Positions 8,670-17,287 of a stretch of DNA of 31,066 nt are shown one piece after another. Position numbers and translations under genes: made by a program. The stretch comes from JANQTF01 sp036835375 (lineage in GTDB: Bacteria; Bacteroidota; Bacteroidia; J057), in NCBI GenBank assembly GCA_036835375.1, contig DAITMB010000056.1:1-31066 (forward strand), given 5' to 3'. Each line of letters starts with the position of its first letter. The stretch's first letter is position 1. The notes under the pieces were generated by a model, which was not told the DNA's origin, ran no database searches, and saw only the letters and a list, made by a program, of their open reading frames with translations.

Positions 8670-9086
8670 AAGTTACTAGGTTTCCAAAAGGTAGATTTCT
8701 ACTTCAAAGGTGAGAAGGAAGTGGCAGCCTGACAAGTCCTTTTCGCGGGAGAGGCTGGGGGAACCCTGACGATCATTTCCCGTCTAAACGATCATTCTCC
8801 TTTGTTTTTTCATAGGTCGCGAAGAATTTTTTTGAGATGAAAACACAGCACTTCAAAGTCTTTTGCTCGAAATGAAAATTTGCCTGAAGACATGATTTTT
8901 TTATTCTGCGCTCTGCTTGTCGATCAATGATACCCCAAACACCGATTTTCTACTGACTCTTTATCGCCTATGGACTGATCTTTCCTATTTTTGAAGAATT
9001 ACCCTGATCGCGGATGTTATCCACAAGGGAATGCTTTGTTCATCAATCTAAACTCTATATAACTTCGACAATTTCAACTTGATACT
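8670..9086. promoter_or_regulatory. Divergent intergenic region upstream of porX
   Basis: These 417 bases separate the divergent HD-domain gene and porX. A possible Bacteroidota-type promoter for porX is TTTG at 9035-9038 with TAACTTCG at 9060-9067 (one base off the TAnnTTTG pattern), ending 19 bases before the ATG. A direct repeat ACGATCATT lies near 8769 and 8788. No gene or hairpin was convincing. Confidence 0.3.
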
Positions 9087-10658
9087 ATGGCAAACGCAAA
9101 GATTCTGTGGGTGGACGATGAAGTGGACCTGCTCAAGGGGCACATGATGTTTCTGAAGGAGAAAAATTTTGATGTACAGGCAGTCAGCAATGGGGTAGAT
9201 GCGCTGGAGTTGGTGAAGCAGACTCACTTCGACATTATATTTTTGGATGAGCAAATGCCGGGAATGGATGGGCTCACAGTCCTCACAGAATTGCAGCAGA
9301 TTCGGCCCAATATCCCGGTGATCATGATCACCAAGTCCGAAGAGGAGCACATCATGGAAGGGGCGCTCGGGGCGAAGATTTCTGATTACCTGATCAAACC
9401 TGTCAAGCCGTCTCAGATCTTATTGGCGCTCAAGAAAGTCCTTGAGAACAAGCGCCTTATCACCGCCAAGGTCAACTCCGACTACCAGCAGGATTTTCGG
9501 AACATTGCGATGCAATTTTTTGAAGAGAATGACTACCAAGATTGGGGGGATATCTACCGGAAGCTCACCTTCTGGGAGGGGAAGATGGAGGAAAATGAGG
9601 ACAAAAGCATGGAAGAGGTGCTGTCCAATCAGTTATCGGAAGCGAATAACAACTTTGGCCGCTATGTCGGGCGCAATTATGTCGATTGGGTGAACACGCA
9701 TGATTTGCAGCAAAGACCGCTGTTCTCGCCCGATATTTTGCCCGAGAAAGTATTTCCTCACTTGGGCCAAGGCTACGAAAGTGTGTTCTTTATTCTCGTT
9801 GACTGCCTTCGCTACGATCAGTGGAAAGCCTTTGAGACCATTCTCTCGGAGATCTTCTACATTCGGAACGAAGAGTTGTATATGGGCATTCTCCCGACTG
9901 CTACCCAGTACGCCCGGAACGCTATTTTCTCGGGCATGATGCCTTTGCAAATCTCTGAGCGCTTTCCGAAATATTGGAAAAATGACGAAGAAGAAGGAGG
10001 AAAAAATCAGTTCGAGGCGGAGTTTCTTGCTGAGCACATTGCGCGGAAACGCCTGAACATCAAGCATAGTTACCACAAAGTCATCACCAATGACGACGGC
10101 AAGATCATCGCTGATAATGCGATGAATCTCTTGCAAAATGACCTCAATGTCATTGTCTTCAACTTTATTGACTTGCTCTCTCACTCCCGCACGGAGATGA
10201 ACTTGATTCGGGAATTAGCTCCCAATGAGGCTGCATATCGCTCTATTTCGCGTTCCTGGCTTGAATTTTCTCCGCTGCTTCGCATGCTCAAAGTCCTCTC
10301 GCAGCGCAATGTCAAAATCATTCTCACCACCGACCACGGTACCGTGCGGGTGAAGCGCCCAGTGAAAATCATCGGTGACCGCGCCACTACCACGAATTTG
10401 CGCTATAAGCAAGGCAAAAACCTTAATTACGACGAAAGTGCAAAGTATTTGCTCACTTTCCGCAAGCCCGAGCAAGCCCAGTTGCCTCGTACCAATGTGA
10501 GCTCTTCTTATGTGTTTGCGATGGAAGACCACTTCTTTGCCTATCCCAACAACTACAATTACTACGTCAATTACTATAAAGATACTTTCCAACACGGAGG
10601 CATCAGCTTGGAAGAAATGCTCATTCCCATCGTGGATCTAGTGCCCAAGCAGCGTTGA
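9087..10658 (+). CDS. porX: PorX, response regulator with PglZ domain (type IX secretion regulator)
   Basis: This encodes 523 residues. Residues 1-120 are a CheY-like receiver: ILWVDDE with the acidic pair Asp10/Asp11, phospho-acceptor Asp54 in FLDEQMPGMDG, Thr82 and Lys104 in LIKPVKP. A helical linker leads to a PglZ domain of the alkaline-phosphatase fold: FFILVDCLRYDQW, LPTATQYARNAIFSGMMP, FNFIDLLSHSRTEMN and LTTDHGTVRVKRP carry the expected metal and catalytic residues. In characterised Bacteroidota PorX regulates type IX secretion and gliding genes with the kinase PorY and an ECF sigma factor. It sits 4 bp upstream of tsaE, and a T9SS-tailed protein at the window's right end supports a working T9SS in this genome. 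Confidence 0.95.
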   Translation: MANAKILWVDDEVDLLKGHMMFLKEKNFDVQAVSNGVDALELVKQTHFDIIFLDEQMPGMDGLTVLTELQQIRPNIPVIMITKSEEEHIMEGALGAKISDYLIKPVKPSQILLALKKVLENKRLITAKVNSDYQQDFRNIAMQFFEENDYQDWGDIYRKLTFWEGKMEENEDKSMEEVLSNQLSEANNNFGRYVGRNYVDWVNTHDLQQRPLFSPDILPEKVFPHLGQGYESVFFILVDCLRYDQWKAFETILSEIFYIRNEELYMGILPTATQYARNAIFSGMMPLQISERFPKYWKNDEEEGGKNQFEAEFLAEHIARKRLNIKHSYHKVITNDDGKIIADNAMNLLQNDLNVIVFNFIDLLSHSRTEMNLIRELAPNEAAYRSISRSWLEFSPLLRMLKVLSQRNVKIILTTDHGTVRVKRPVKIIGDRATTTNLRYKQGKNLNYDESAKYLLTFRKPEQAQLPRTNVSSSYVFAMEDHFFAYPNNYNYYVNYYKDTFQHGGISLEEMLIPIVDLVPKQR

Positions 10659-10662
10659 GGTC

Positions 10663-11121
10663 ATGATGGACGAGTTAATGCTCAAAAACCAGCGCCTAGA
10701 AGAGCTTCCTCAGTTGTCTCGACAGATTCTGGAATTCGTCGGAGAATGCAGGGTGTTGGCATTCTATGGGGAATTGGGTGCGGGAAAAACGACCTTGATT
10801 CGAAGTTTGTGCAGCGAGTTAGGGGTGACAGATTCGGTCACGAGTCCTACGTTCAGCTTGGTTCACAGCTATGAAGGCGCAGATGTGCCGGTCCATCATT
10901 TCGATTTGTATCGACTCTCCGCCGAGGAGCAAGCTGAAGAAATAGGTTGGTATGACTATGTGGACGGGGAGAGTTGGGTCTTCATCGAGTGGCCGGAGCG
11001 CATTTCCTCGCTCTTGCCTGAAGAGCGGGTAGATCTTGTATTGGAGACAGATTTTTCAGGCGACGCGCGAGAGATTCACCTTAAAAAGTACTCGTTGGCA
11101 GGAAAAAATCTGGGTATTTGA
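10663..11121 (+). CDS. tsaE: TsaE, tRNA threonylcarbamoyladenosine biosynthesis ATPase
   Basis: This encodes 152 residues, normal for TsaE. The Walker A motif GELGAGKTT is at residues 36-44, followed by TSPTFSLVHSYEG, the FDLYRLS motif and FIEWPERI, all characteristic of the family. TsaE works with TsaB and TsaD to make t6A37 in ANN-decoding tRNAs. The gene starts four bases after the porX stop and is very probably co-transcribed. A second ATG one codon on (10666) is an equally good start. Confidence 0.95.
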   Translation: MMDELMLKNQRLEELPQLSRQILEFVGECRVLAFYGELGAGKTTLIRSLCSELGVTDSVTSPTFSLVHSYEGADVPVHHFDLYRLSAEEQAEEIGWYDYVDGESWVFIEWPERISSLLPEERVDLVLETDFSGDAREIHLKKYSLAGKNLGI

Positions 11122-11307
11122 GTGCCAGTCCATCCCTTCGGCGGTGCTGATGAGTGTGGGCTGGCCGTGGAATTACCTTCATACCGTATGATTTTTTAAA
11201 GAAATAAATGCGGAAATGAAATTTTTCTGGTTGATTCGCCAGAAATCGCGAAATTTCTTTCTCAACAAGGAACTCCGTAGCATTGCATACTCATTTCAGC
11301 TTTCCCC

Positions 11308-12543
11308 ATGGCATTTTCCATCGATAAAGGAATCTTTTCGGGTCTCACTCCGGGCGCCTGGGCAGTTCCAATGGAGATGCCCGTTCAGATTCAGCGAAAC
11401 AAAGCGGTACTCCGAATCGGGGTACCCAAGGAAATTTTTTTTCAGGAAAATCGCGTCGCGCTCACCCCAGCTACTGTGGAGGTACTGGTATCCAATGGAC
11501 ACCAAGTGTATGTAGAGCGAGAAGCCGGGGTAGGCGCGCGCTACACAGACAAGGATTTTTCGGATGCAGGGGCTGTGGTTTGTTATAAGGCGGAGGACAT
11601 TTTCAAGCAAGCGGATTATATTCTCAAAGTATCACCGCTGTCTGAGGACGAAATCAACTTGCTGCGTGACCACCAAGTCATCATTTCGGCGGTGAATCTT
11701 GGGAGCCTCAGTCCCGAGTACCTCAACCATCTGATCAAAAAGCAGATCACGGCCATTGGCTTCGAGTTTTTTCGCAGTGCCGATGGTTCCTTGCCTTTGG
11801 TGCAGATGATGAGTGAAATCGCTGGGGTAGCATCCATTCACATCGCATCTGAGTTGCTCACAGGCAACAACAATGGCCAAGGGATCCTGCTGGGAGGTGT
11901 CACGGGCATTCCTCCTGCTGAAATCACGATCATCGGCGCGGGTACTGTGGGATTCAATGCCGCCCAAACAGCGATGGGCATGGGTGCGCGGGTGCGCATC
12001 ATCGACGAAGAGATCTACAAGCTCAGGCGAATCGAAAAAGAGCTGGGCATCAATGTATACACTTCTGTCGCACAACGAAATTTTATTCGTGACGCAGTCA
12101 TTTCCTCCGACGTAGTGATCGGGGCAGCTTTTCGGGAAGGCAGCCGCTCGCCCATCGTGGTGACTGCTGACATGGTCGCCGATATGAAAGAAGGTTCTGT
12201 CATTGTGGATGTGGCCATTGACCAAGGAGGCTGTATTGAGACCAGCCATCCTACGACCCATGATCGCCCGACTTACATTGAGCATGGCGTGATTCACTAC
12301 TGTGTCCCCAACATTGCCTCGCGGGTGTCGCGCACTGCTTCCATGGCCATTTCCAATATTTTGGGTCCCCTTTTGGTCAAAATCGGCGATTCCGGCGGCT
12401 TGGATCAAGTCCTTCGATACAACGAAGGACTCAAGCACGGCATCTACGTGTACCGTCGCCACATCACCAAAAAGAATTTGGCCGTGATTTTTGGGTTGAA
12501 CATGAATTATCGAGACATTGAGCTACTGATTGCAGCGATGTGA
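11308..12543 (+). CDS. ald: Alanine dehydrogenase-like NAD-dependent enzyme
   Basis: This encodes 411 residues with about 30 extra at the N-terminus before GVPKEIFFQENRVALTP. The family layout is clear: Arg49 and Lys107 match the pyruvate-binding Arg and Lys of alanine dehydrogenases, IGAGTVGFNAAQTAMGMGA is the NAD-binding glycine motif, and VDVAIDQGGCIETSHPTT carries the conserved Asp. The usual catalytic His of the LHLA motif is replaced: the segment reads AVNLGS, with Asn130 in its place. Expected chemistry is L-alanine to pyruvate and ammonia with NAD, but the changed active site makes this less certain. It follows tsaE with a 186-bp gap and probably has its own promoter. Confidence 0.82.
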   Translation: MAFSIDKGIFSGLTPGAWAVPMEMPVQIQRNKAVLRIGVPKEIFFQENRVALTPATVEVLVSNGHQVYVEREAGVGARYTDKDFSDAGAVVCYKAEDIFKQADYILKVSPLSEDEINLLRDHQVIISAVNLGSLSPEYLNHLIKKQITAIGFEFFRSADGSLPLVQMMSEIAGVASIHIASELLTGNNNGQGILLGGVTGIPPAEITIIGAGTVGFNAAQTAMGMGARVRIIDEEIYKLRRIEKELGINVYTSVAQRNFIRDAVISSDVVIGAAFREGSRSPIVVTADMVADMKEGSVIVDVAIDQGGCIETSHPTTHDRPTYIEHGVIHYCVPNIASRVSRTASMAISNILGPLLVKIGDSGGLDQVLRYNEGLKHGIYVYRRHITKKNLAVIFGLNMNYRDIELLIAAM

Positions 12544-12776
12544 TCGAATGGCTTGGCTGATGTAGGGCTGCGTGTGCAGGGAGTGATCAATTCACATAAA
12601 TGAGAAAGGTGACGAATGTCGCTTAGTACAGTCTCATGTACAAACCTTTGTCATGCCACACATTTGTTGGTGATCTTCTCTGGCCGCGATCTGTTGGAGT
12701 TGGTGAATGATTACTGTTTGATCACTCTTCATCCCCTTCATATATTATTTATTTGCCACCTAACCCCTTCCAAATC

Positions 12777-13463
12777 ATGAAAATTCTACTATTTCTATGG
12801 GTCTCCCTCACGCTGGTCTTCATCACACCTACTTTCGCTCAGCAGGTGATGGAAGGGTCAAAGCCCTTTCTCAAAAAAGCTGATGCCAATGCCCTGACCA
12901 TGACCTACACCGGGCAAGTATCTAGTGTGGCCGCCGTTTTGAAAAAATCTTTGGAAGATGCTTCCGGTAAAAAAGCTTCTACCAGAAATGGCCTTGTGTC
13001 GTTGGTAGAGGTACAAATCCCTACGTTCTCAAGTACAGCACTTGATTATTATTTCCGGGTGGAGAAACCGGGAAGGGGCACTAGCGATCAATCAGAAGTA
13101 ACAATGTTTATTTCTGCTGGCAACGAGAATTTCCTGACCTCCCGCTCCCACCCCGATGTGATGGATCGGGTAAAATACTGGATGGAGTCCATGCAGCCCG
13201 AAGTGCAAATGTATGAGTTGGGATTGGCCTTGGAGGCACAGCAAAAAATAATTGATAAGGCCCTCAAAGATCAGGACCGCCTTCATCGTGATTCTGTTAG
13301 GCTACAAACCACGTTGGCCCAGACCCTCGCCAACATTGAGGAAAACAGGGTTGCAAATGAGAATCAACGGCAGACGATTTTCAACGAAAAAGACCGTCTT
13401 CAGGCAATTCAGGGAGAGTTGGATTTGATGAGAAACGGGGAGATGATGCGTCGCGAGGATTAA
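12777..13463 (+). CDS. Secreted protein with C-terminal coiled coil, unknown function
   Basis: This encodes 228 residues starting at MKILLFLWVSLTLVF; an in-frame ATG eight codons upstream would precede the signal peptide and is less likely. Cleavage is expected after FAQ. The middle region (about residues 35-140, including FRVEKPGRGTSDQSEV and a FISAGNENFL strand) looks like a small folded domain of a type I have met in exported Bacteroidota proteins but cannot name. From about residue 150 to the end the sequence is a charged heptad-rich coiled coil (KIIDKALKDQDRLHRDSVRL onward). It is followed by a terminator at 13584-13620 and stands as a single-gene unit. Confidence 0.75.
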   Translation: MKILLFLWVSLTLVFITPTFAQQVMEGSKPFLKKADANALTMTYTGQVSSVAAVLKKSLEDASGKKASTRNGLVSLVEVQIPTFSSTALDYYFRVEKPGRGTSDQSEVTMFISAGNENFLTSRSHPDVMDRVKYWMESMQPEVQMYELGLALEAQQKIIDKALKDQDRLHRDSVRLQTTLAQTLANIEENRVANENQRQTIFNEKDRLQAIQGELDLMRNGEMMRRED

Positions 13464-13583
13464 TTTTCTGGCCAGAGTCAATGGCGTGCTACATTGAACT
13501 ACTCAATGTTGAAGTCCTTTTCTTCTCTTTCCTTGAGTCGTCGCACGCGGCGATCGTCTCGTAAAAAGTCAATATTTAGAAAC

Positions 13584-13620
13584 ACCTCCCTTGGTTCGCC
13601 GGGGGAGGTTTTCTTAGTTT
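13584..13620 (+). terminator. Rho-independent terminator after the coiled-coil protein gene
   Basis: ACCTCCC (13584-13590) pairs with GGGAGGT (13603-13609) over a 12-base loop, followed by TTTCTTAGTTTT. It would end transcripts from the gene at 12777-13463. It lies only about 16 bases before the earliest HAD start, so that gene's promoter must overlap it or lie upstream unless a later start is used. Confidence 0.75.
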
Positions 13621-13635
13621 TAGGCTGAAAAGCTG

Positions 13636-14373
13636 TTGTATGTCGGTCGCATGTCGTTCCTGCTTGCATCATTCGATTTCTCATTCTCCGCAAATCCCTT
13701 TCCTTTGAGCATCACCCATCTACTTTTTGACTGCGACGGCGTCATCGTCGATAGTGAAATCATGGCTACGCGAATTGCGCTGGTCATGCTGGCCGAGTAT
13801 GGATACCGGAGCGACGAGGAATCGCACTGCCGACGGTTTTCGGGGATGTTGGAAACGGATATTCTGAAAGTCATTTTTTCGGAATTGGGTCGTCCCCAGC
13901 CATCGGATCTCCTGCCACGCATGAAAGCGCAACACCACGTGGCCTTCCGTGAATCGTTGCAGGCCATTCCGGGCATGGCTGCGCTCATGGTTGCAATTCG
14001 CCTTCCGATTTCGATTGTCTCCAATTCTGGTGTGGCTCATGTCGAGCAGTCCCTGAAGCTGGCTGGCGTAGATCACATTTCTGAAGGCAGGATTTACTCC
14101 GCAGAGCAGGTAGCAGCTCCTAAGCCTGCTCCAGACGTGTATCTCCACGCCCTCGCGCAAATCGGTCTTCCTCCCGCCCAGTGTCTTGTGGTGGAGGATA
14201 GCGTCGCGGGCGTGACTGCGGCTAAAGCCGCGGGCTTGACCGTCATTGGATTTTTGGGTGCGTCTCATATCTTTGAAGGACATGACCAAAAATTACGGGA
14301 AATTGGAGTAGATTATCTGGCTCTGGATGCTCAGGATCTCACGCGTATATTGACTCAACTGCTCCCTCTATGA
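13636..14373 (+). CDS. HAD-superfamily phosphatase/phosphomutase (beta-PGM/phosphoglycolate type)
   Basis: This encodes 245 residues from the first ATG. The four HAD motifs are present: LFDCDGVIVDS with nucleophile Asp32 and Asp34, IVSNSG with the motif II Ser, AAPKPAPDVY with the motif III Lys, and VVEDSVAGVTAAKAAG with the motif IV acidic residue. The cap insertion after motif I is of the helical type. About 25 residues precede the usual family start; a TTG at 13705 or ATG at 13651 could be the true start, which would also clear the terminator upstream. The substrate is not readable from the motifs. The stop overlaps the next start (ATGA), so the two genes are translationally coupled. Confidence 0.85.
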   Translation: MYVGRMSFLLASFDFSFSANPFPLSITHLLFDCDGVIVDSEIMATRIALVMLAEYGYRSDEESHCRRFSGMLETDILKVIFSELGRPQPSDLLPRMKAQHHVAFRESLQAIPGMAALMVAIRLPISIVSNSGVAHVEQSLKLAGVDHISEGRIYSAEQVAAPKPAPDVYLHALAQIGLPPAQCLVVEDSVAGVTAAKAAGLTVIGFLGASHIFEGHDQKLREIGVDYLALDAQDLTRILTQLLPL

Positions 14374-15575
14374 CCTCTCTCCCTAGTTCTCCCCCGCGCT
14401 TGCTTTCCCTGGACGTGCTGCGCGGCCTCACCATCGCTGGTATGATCGTGGTGAATGATCCCGGCGATTGGGGGCATATCTATCCTCCGCTGCGTCACGC
14501 AGACTGGCATGGTATCACGCCAACAGATCTGGTGTTTCCCTTTTTCCTCTTCATCGTGGGTGTTTCGGTCGCCTTGGCATACAGCAAGCGGCTGGAACGG
14601 GGCGATACGCCTCGGTCGATGCACGGGAAGATTTTCCAGCGCGCAGCCATGATTTTTGGGTTGGGGCTGTTCTTGTCTTTGTTTCCTTCTTTTGACTTTT
14701 CCGAAATCCGCCTTCCTGGCGTGTTGCAGCGAATCGCGATTGTGTTTCTGTTTTGTTCCCTCCTTTTTTTATACAGTGATTGGCGGCGGCAAGCGTGGGT
14801 GGCAGGCTGGCTGCTGGTGGGCTATTGGCTCACCATGACTTTTTTACCAGTGCCCATCGACGAGGTGATCCGCATGGCGCTGAGCACTGGCGAGGTCGCG
14901 CGTGCCCACAGCACAGTAGCTGTGAGCGGACTCAGGCCGATCGGCGAATCCTTTATCGCCGGTAACCTGGAGCCGGGGACAAATCTTCAAGCGTGGCTCG
15001 ATCGGCTGCTCATCCCTGGGCGTCTGTATGAGCGGAGCTGGGATCCCGAAGGGTTGTTTAGCACGTTGCCCTCCATGGTCACAGGAATATTGGGGATGAT
15101 GGCGGGCCAGGTATTGCTTCGGCAGCCTGACCGTACGCAGCAAGCTTTTTGGCTGTTGCTTGGGGGGTTCGCCGCTTTTTTCATAGGAAATGTGTGGGAC
15201 TGGTTTTTTCCATTCAACAAAAATCTTTGGACAAGTTCCTTTGTGATGTACACCGCCGGGCTGGCCAGTATGACACTGGGAGCGCTGATCTGGTTGCTGG
15301 ATGTCAAGGGGAAAAAAGGCTGGATTTATATTCCGCAGGTCTTCGGCGCGAATGCGATCACTGCCTATGTGCTTCACGGCATTATGGGAGACTTGTTTAC
15401 GATCCGGCTCGGTGGCTCGGATGCGACCAGTATCAAGGACGGGTTAATGGATGGACTTGAGGCTTTCGGGTGGGAGAGAAGTTTTGCGTCTTTACTGTGG
15501 GCTTTGCTCTACACCGCCATCGTGTTCCTACCTGTGTGGGTCATGTATCGGAAGAAGATTTTTTTGAAGCTCTGA
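14370..15575 (+). CDS. NagX/HGSNAT-like multi-pass membrane acyltransferase family protein
   Basis: This encodes 401 residues with about ten hydrophobic spans. The N-terminal block LLSLDVLRGLTIAGMIVVND, the GITPTDLVFPFFLFIVGVS segment and LPGVLQRIAIVFLF are diagnostic of the family related to heparan-alpha-glucosaminide N-acetyltransferase (DUF1624/DUF5009, NagX in bacteria). The His in LRHADWHG is the position thought to take part in acetyl transfer in the human enzyme. It would sit in the inner membrane and may modify amino sugars or glycans. It is coupled to the HAD phosphatase by a 4-base overlap, which suggests a shared sugar-related pathway. Confidence 0.85.
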   Translation: MTSLPSSPPRLLSLDVLRGLTIAGMIVVNDPGDWGHIYPPLRHADWHGITPTDLVFPFFLFIVGVSVALAYSKRLERGDTPRSMHGKIFQRAAMIFGLGLFLSLFPSFDFSEIRLPGVLQRIAIVFLFCSLLFLYSDWRRQAWVAGWLLVGYWLTMTFLPVPIDEVIRMALSTGEVARAHSTVAVSGLRPIGESFIAGNLEPGTNLQAWLDRLLIPGRLYERSWDPEGLFSTLPSMVTGILGMMAGQVLLRQPDRTQQAFWLLLGGFAAFFIGNVWDWFFPFNKNLWTSSFVMYTAGLASMTLGALIWLLDVKGKKGWIYIPQVFGANAITAYVLHGIMGDLFTIRLGGSDATSIKDGLMDGLEAFGWERSFASLLWALLYTAIVFLPVWVMYRKKIFLKL

Positions 15576-15730
15576 CTTTTCCACGATGCTCATCGGCTCC
15601 CCCTTTTTTGCCTCTATCTTTGTCTTGATGCCATGAAAACACAGCACCTCAGCGGCACATGCAGCAAGATAATTACCTTGAACTCGACATGGCGCCTTGT
15701 CTGCGGAGCCGCTACTTTTTAGTTTTGTAA

Positions 15731-16078
15731 ATGGACTTCACTGACTTTTTTGCCACCCTGCGGGAGCCTGCACCACCTTCCAGGCTTTCTCCCGCACTCC
15801 AGGCACTTTGGTACGATGCTCATGGGCAGTGGCAGATTGCTCATGACCTCGTGGATCAAGCCCCAGATGCAGACAGCGCTTGGGTCCATGCTTACTTACA
15901 TCGAAAGGAAGGGGACGCCAACAATGCATCCTACTGGTATCTGAGAGCTGATCGTCCAGTCTCTACGGAATCTCCCGATGCCGAATGGCGCGAAATTGCT
16001 CGCTCACTTCTTCAATTGCTCAGCCATCGGGGGCGAAAAAGGCGCAAACCAACCGCTGAAGATCAAGACGACTTTTAG
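15731..16078 (+). CDS. Small conserved cytoplasmic protein, unknown function
   Basis: This encodes 115 residues. The segments SPALQALWYDAHGQWQIAHD and WVHAYLHRKEGDANNASYWY belong to a short, widely distributed family of unknown role; similar Trp-, Tyr- and His-rich patterns recur in Bacteroidota and Proteobacteria. No signal peptide or membrane span is visible, and the C-terminus is basic then acidic (HRGRKRRKPTAEDQDDF). It stands alone, 155 bp after the acyltransferase gene. I recognise the family pattern but not a function. Confidence 0.75.
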   Translation: MDFTDFFATLREPAPPSRLSPALQALWYDAHGQWQIAHDLVDQAPDADSAWVHAYLHRKEGDANNASYWYLRADRPVSTESPDAEWREIARSLLQLLSHRGRKRRKPTAEDQDDF

Positions 16079-16513
16079 CGGGGGCATAGTATAATAAGTT
16101 AGCACCGAATGTAACTCCCCTCGGTTGGGATGCTACTTTTAGAGAATGATGGACGAATTGTTCCTAATCCATCTTTTCGCTCCTTTAGTGTTGATTCCCA
16201 AAGTTCATTAGTGGATGGATAAATATTATTTGATCGATGCGAATCTATATGATTGCCTCTGCCGGTTGCTGATATACATCACCAACATGGACGTGGATGG
16301 CTCGAAAGATACCATTCAATGACGCTCTATCGGAACGTCATGCTCGGATCTGATTCCGATTGCTGATCACATGCAAGCATGGATGCCGCACTGAGAAGAG
16401 ATGGCGCCCCTATTCCAAGACAAAAATCGCTGAATTTATTTCTGTACTCCCTGTTGCGCTAACACTTTTCCCTTAACTTTTCGGCGATTATTGATTTTTC
16501 CTTCAACGAACCT
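16079..16513. other. Intergenic region, no supported gene
   Basis: These 435 bases are of lower GC than the surroundings. The only short frames are a 35-codon ORF at 16215-16322 and a 20-codon one near 16149, both without signal, domain or clear ribosome binding site. I saw no good hairpin or repeat. Confidence 0.5.
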
Positions 16514-17260
16514 ATGTCAAATTCTCCCATTGTCCTGGTCACAGGCGGTTCTTCAGGCCTTGGAATGGCCACAGCTCGCCGATTTGCGCAAGCTGGCTGT
16601 CAAGTCATCATCACAGGTCGCAACGATGAAAAGCTGCAAGCCGCAGCCCATGAACTCGGCCCCCAAGTGGAGGGGCTGCGCTTCGACATGGATGACCTCG
16701 CGGAAATCCCTGCCTTCGTGCAACAGATCGTGGACCGCTACCAGCGCATTGATGTGTTGGTCAACAATGCTGGCATCAATCACAAATTGCCATTAACAGA
16801 AGTGAATGACGCTCAGTTTGCACAGATCGTTCACACCAATCAAACGGCGCTATTTGCCTTGTCCAGAGAAGTCGTGAAAGTCATGGTGACACAACCCAAC
16901 CGAGGCAACATTGTCAACATTAGTTCCATGGCAGCACTGTACGGTATTCCCAAAGTGATCTCCTACACTGCCTCCAAAACAGCCGTAGAGGGCATGACAC
17001 GAGCGATGGCGGTAGAATTGGGGGAAGTGGGCATTCGTGTCAATGCCGTGGCTCCTGGCTTTATTCGCACTCCCATGTCATCCAAAGCCCTTGACAATGA
17101 CCCCGAAAGAAAAAACAAAGTGATGTCTCGCACCCCGATGGGAAAGTTGGGAGAACCAGCTGATGTTGCGAACGCAGTTTTCTTTTTAGCTTCGCAGGAG
17201 GCTGCCTACATCACGGGCGTCTCACTCCGGGTGGACGGTGGCAACGCCATTGGTTTCTGA
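16514..17260 (+). CDS. SDR-family oxidoreductase, candidate fructuronate/mannonate oxidoreductase
   Basis: This encodes 248 residues of a classical short-chain dehydrogenase. The cofactor motif TGGSSGLG is at 10-17, NNAG at 84-87, and the catalytic set is Ser138, Tyr151 and Lys155 (YTASK). The ending GVSLRVDGGNAIGF is typical of gluconate 5-dehydrogenase and related sugar-acid reductases. Its position 27 bp upstream of uxuA suggests that it interconverts D-fructuronate and D-mannonate in glucuronate breakdown, in place of the unrelated UxuB type. That assignment is inference from context; the family call is firm. Confidence 0.87.
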   Translation: MSNSPIVLVTGGSSGLGMATARRFAQAGCQVIITGRNDEKLQAAAHELGPQVEGLRFDMDDLAEIPAFVQQIVDRYQRIDVLVNNAGINHKLPLTEVNDAQFAQIVHTNQTALFALSREVVKVMVTQPNRGNIVNISSMAALYGIPKVISYTASKTAVEGMTRAMAVELGEVGIRVNAVAPGFIRTPMSSKALDNDPERKNKVMSRTPMGKLGEPADVANAVFFLASQEAAYITGVSLRVDGGNAIGF

Positions 17261-17287
17261 TCTTGGGTTTACACGATTCATTTCCTC

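Noticed and set aside
11632..12462. Minus-strand frame of 276 codons opposite the alanine dehydrogenase-like gene
   Set aside because: Antisense shadow rich in His, Arg and Asp with no recognisable domain.
8837..15647. Identical 15-mer ATGAAAACACAGCAC at 8837-8851 and 15633-15647
   Set aside because: A single 15-base match is about what chance gives in 31 kb, and the flanks do not align.
15576..15730. Possible terminator after the acyltransferase gene (GCGG/CCGC with a T-rich tail)
   Set aside because: The stem is only four base pairs and lies just before the next start; not convincing.
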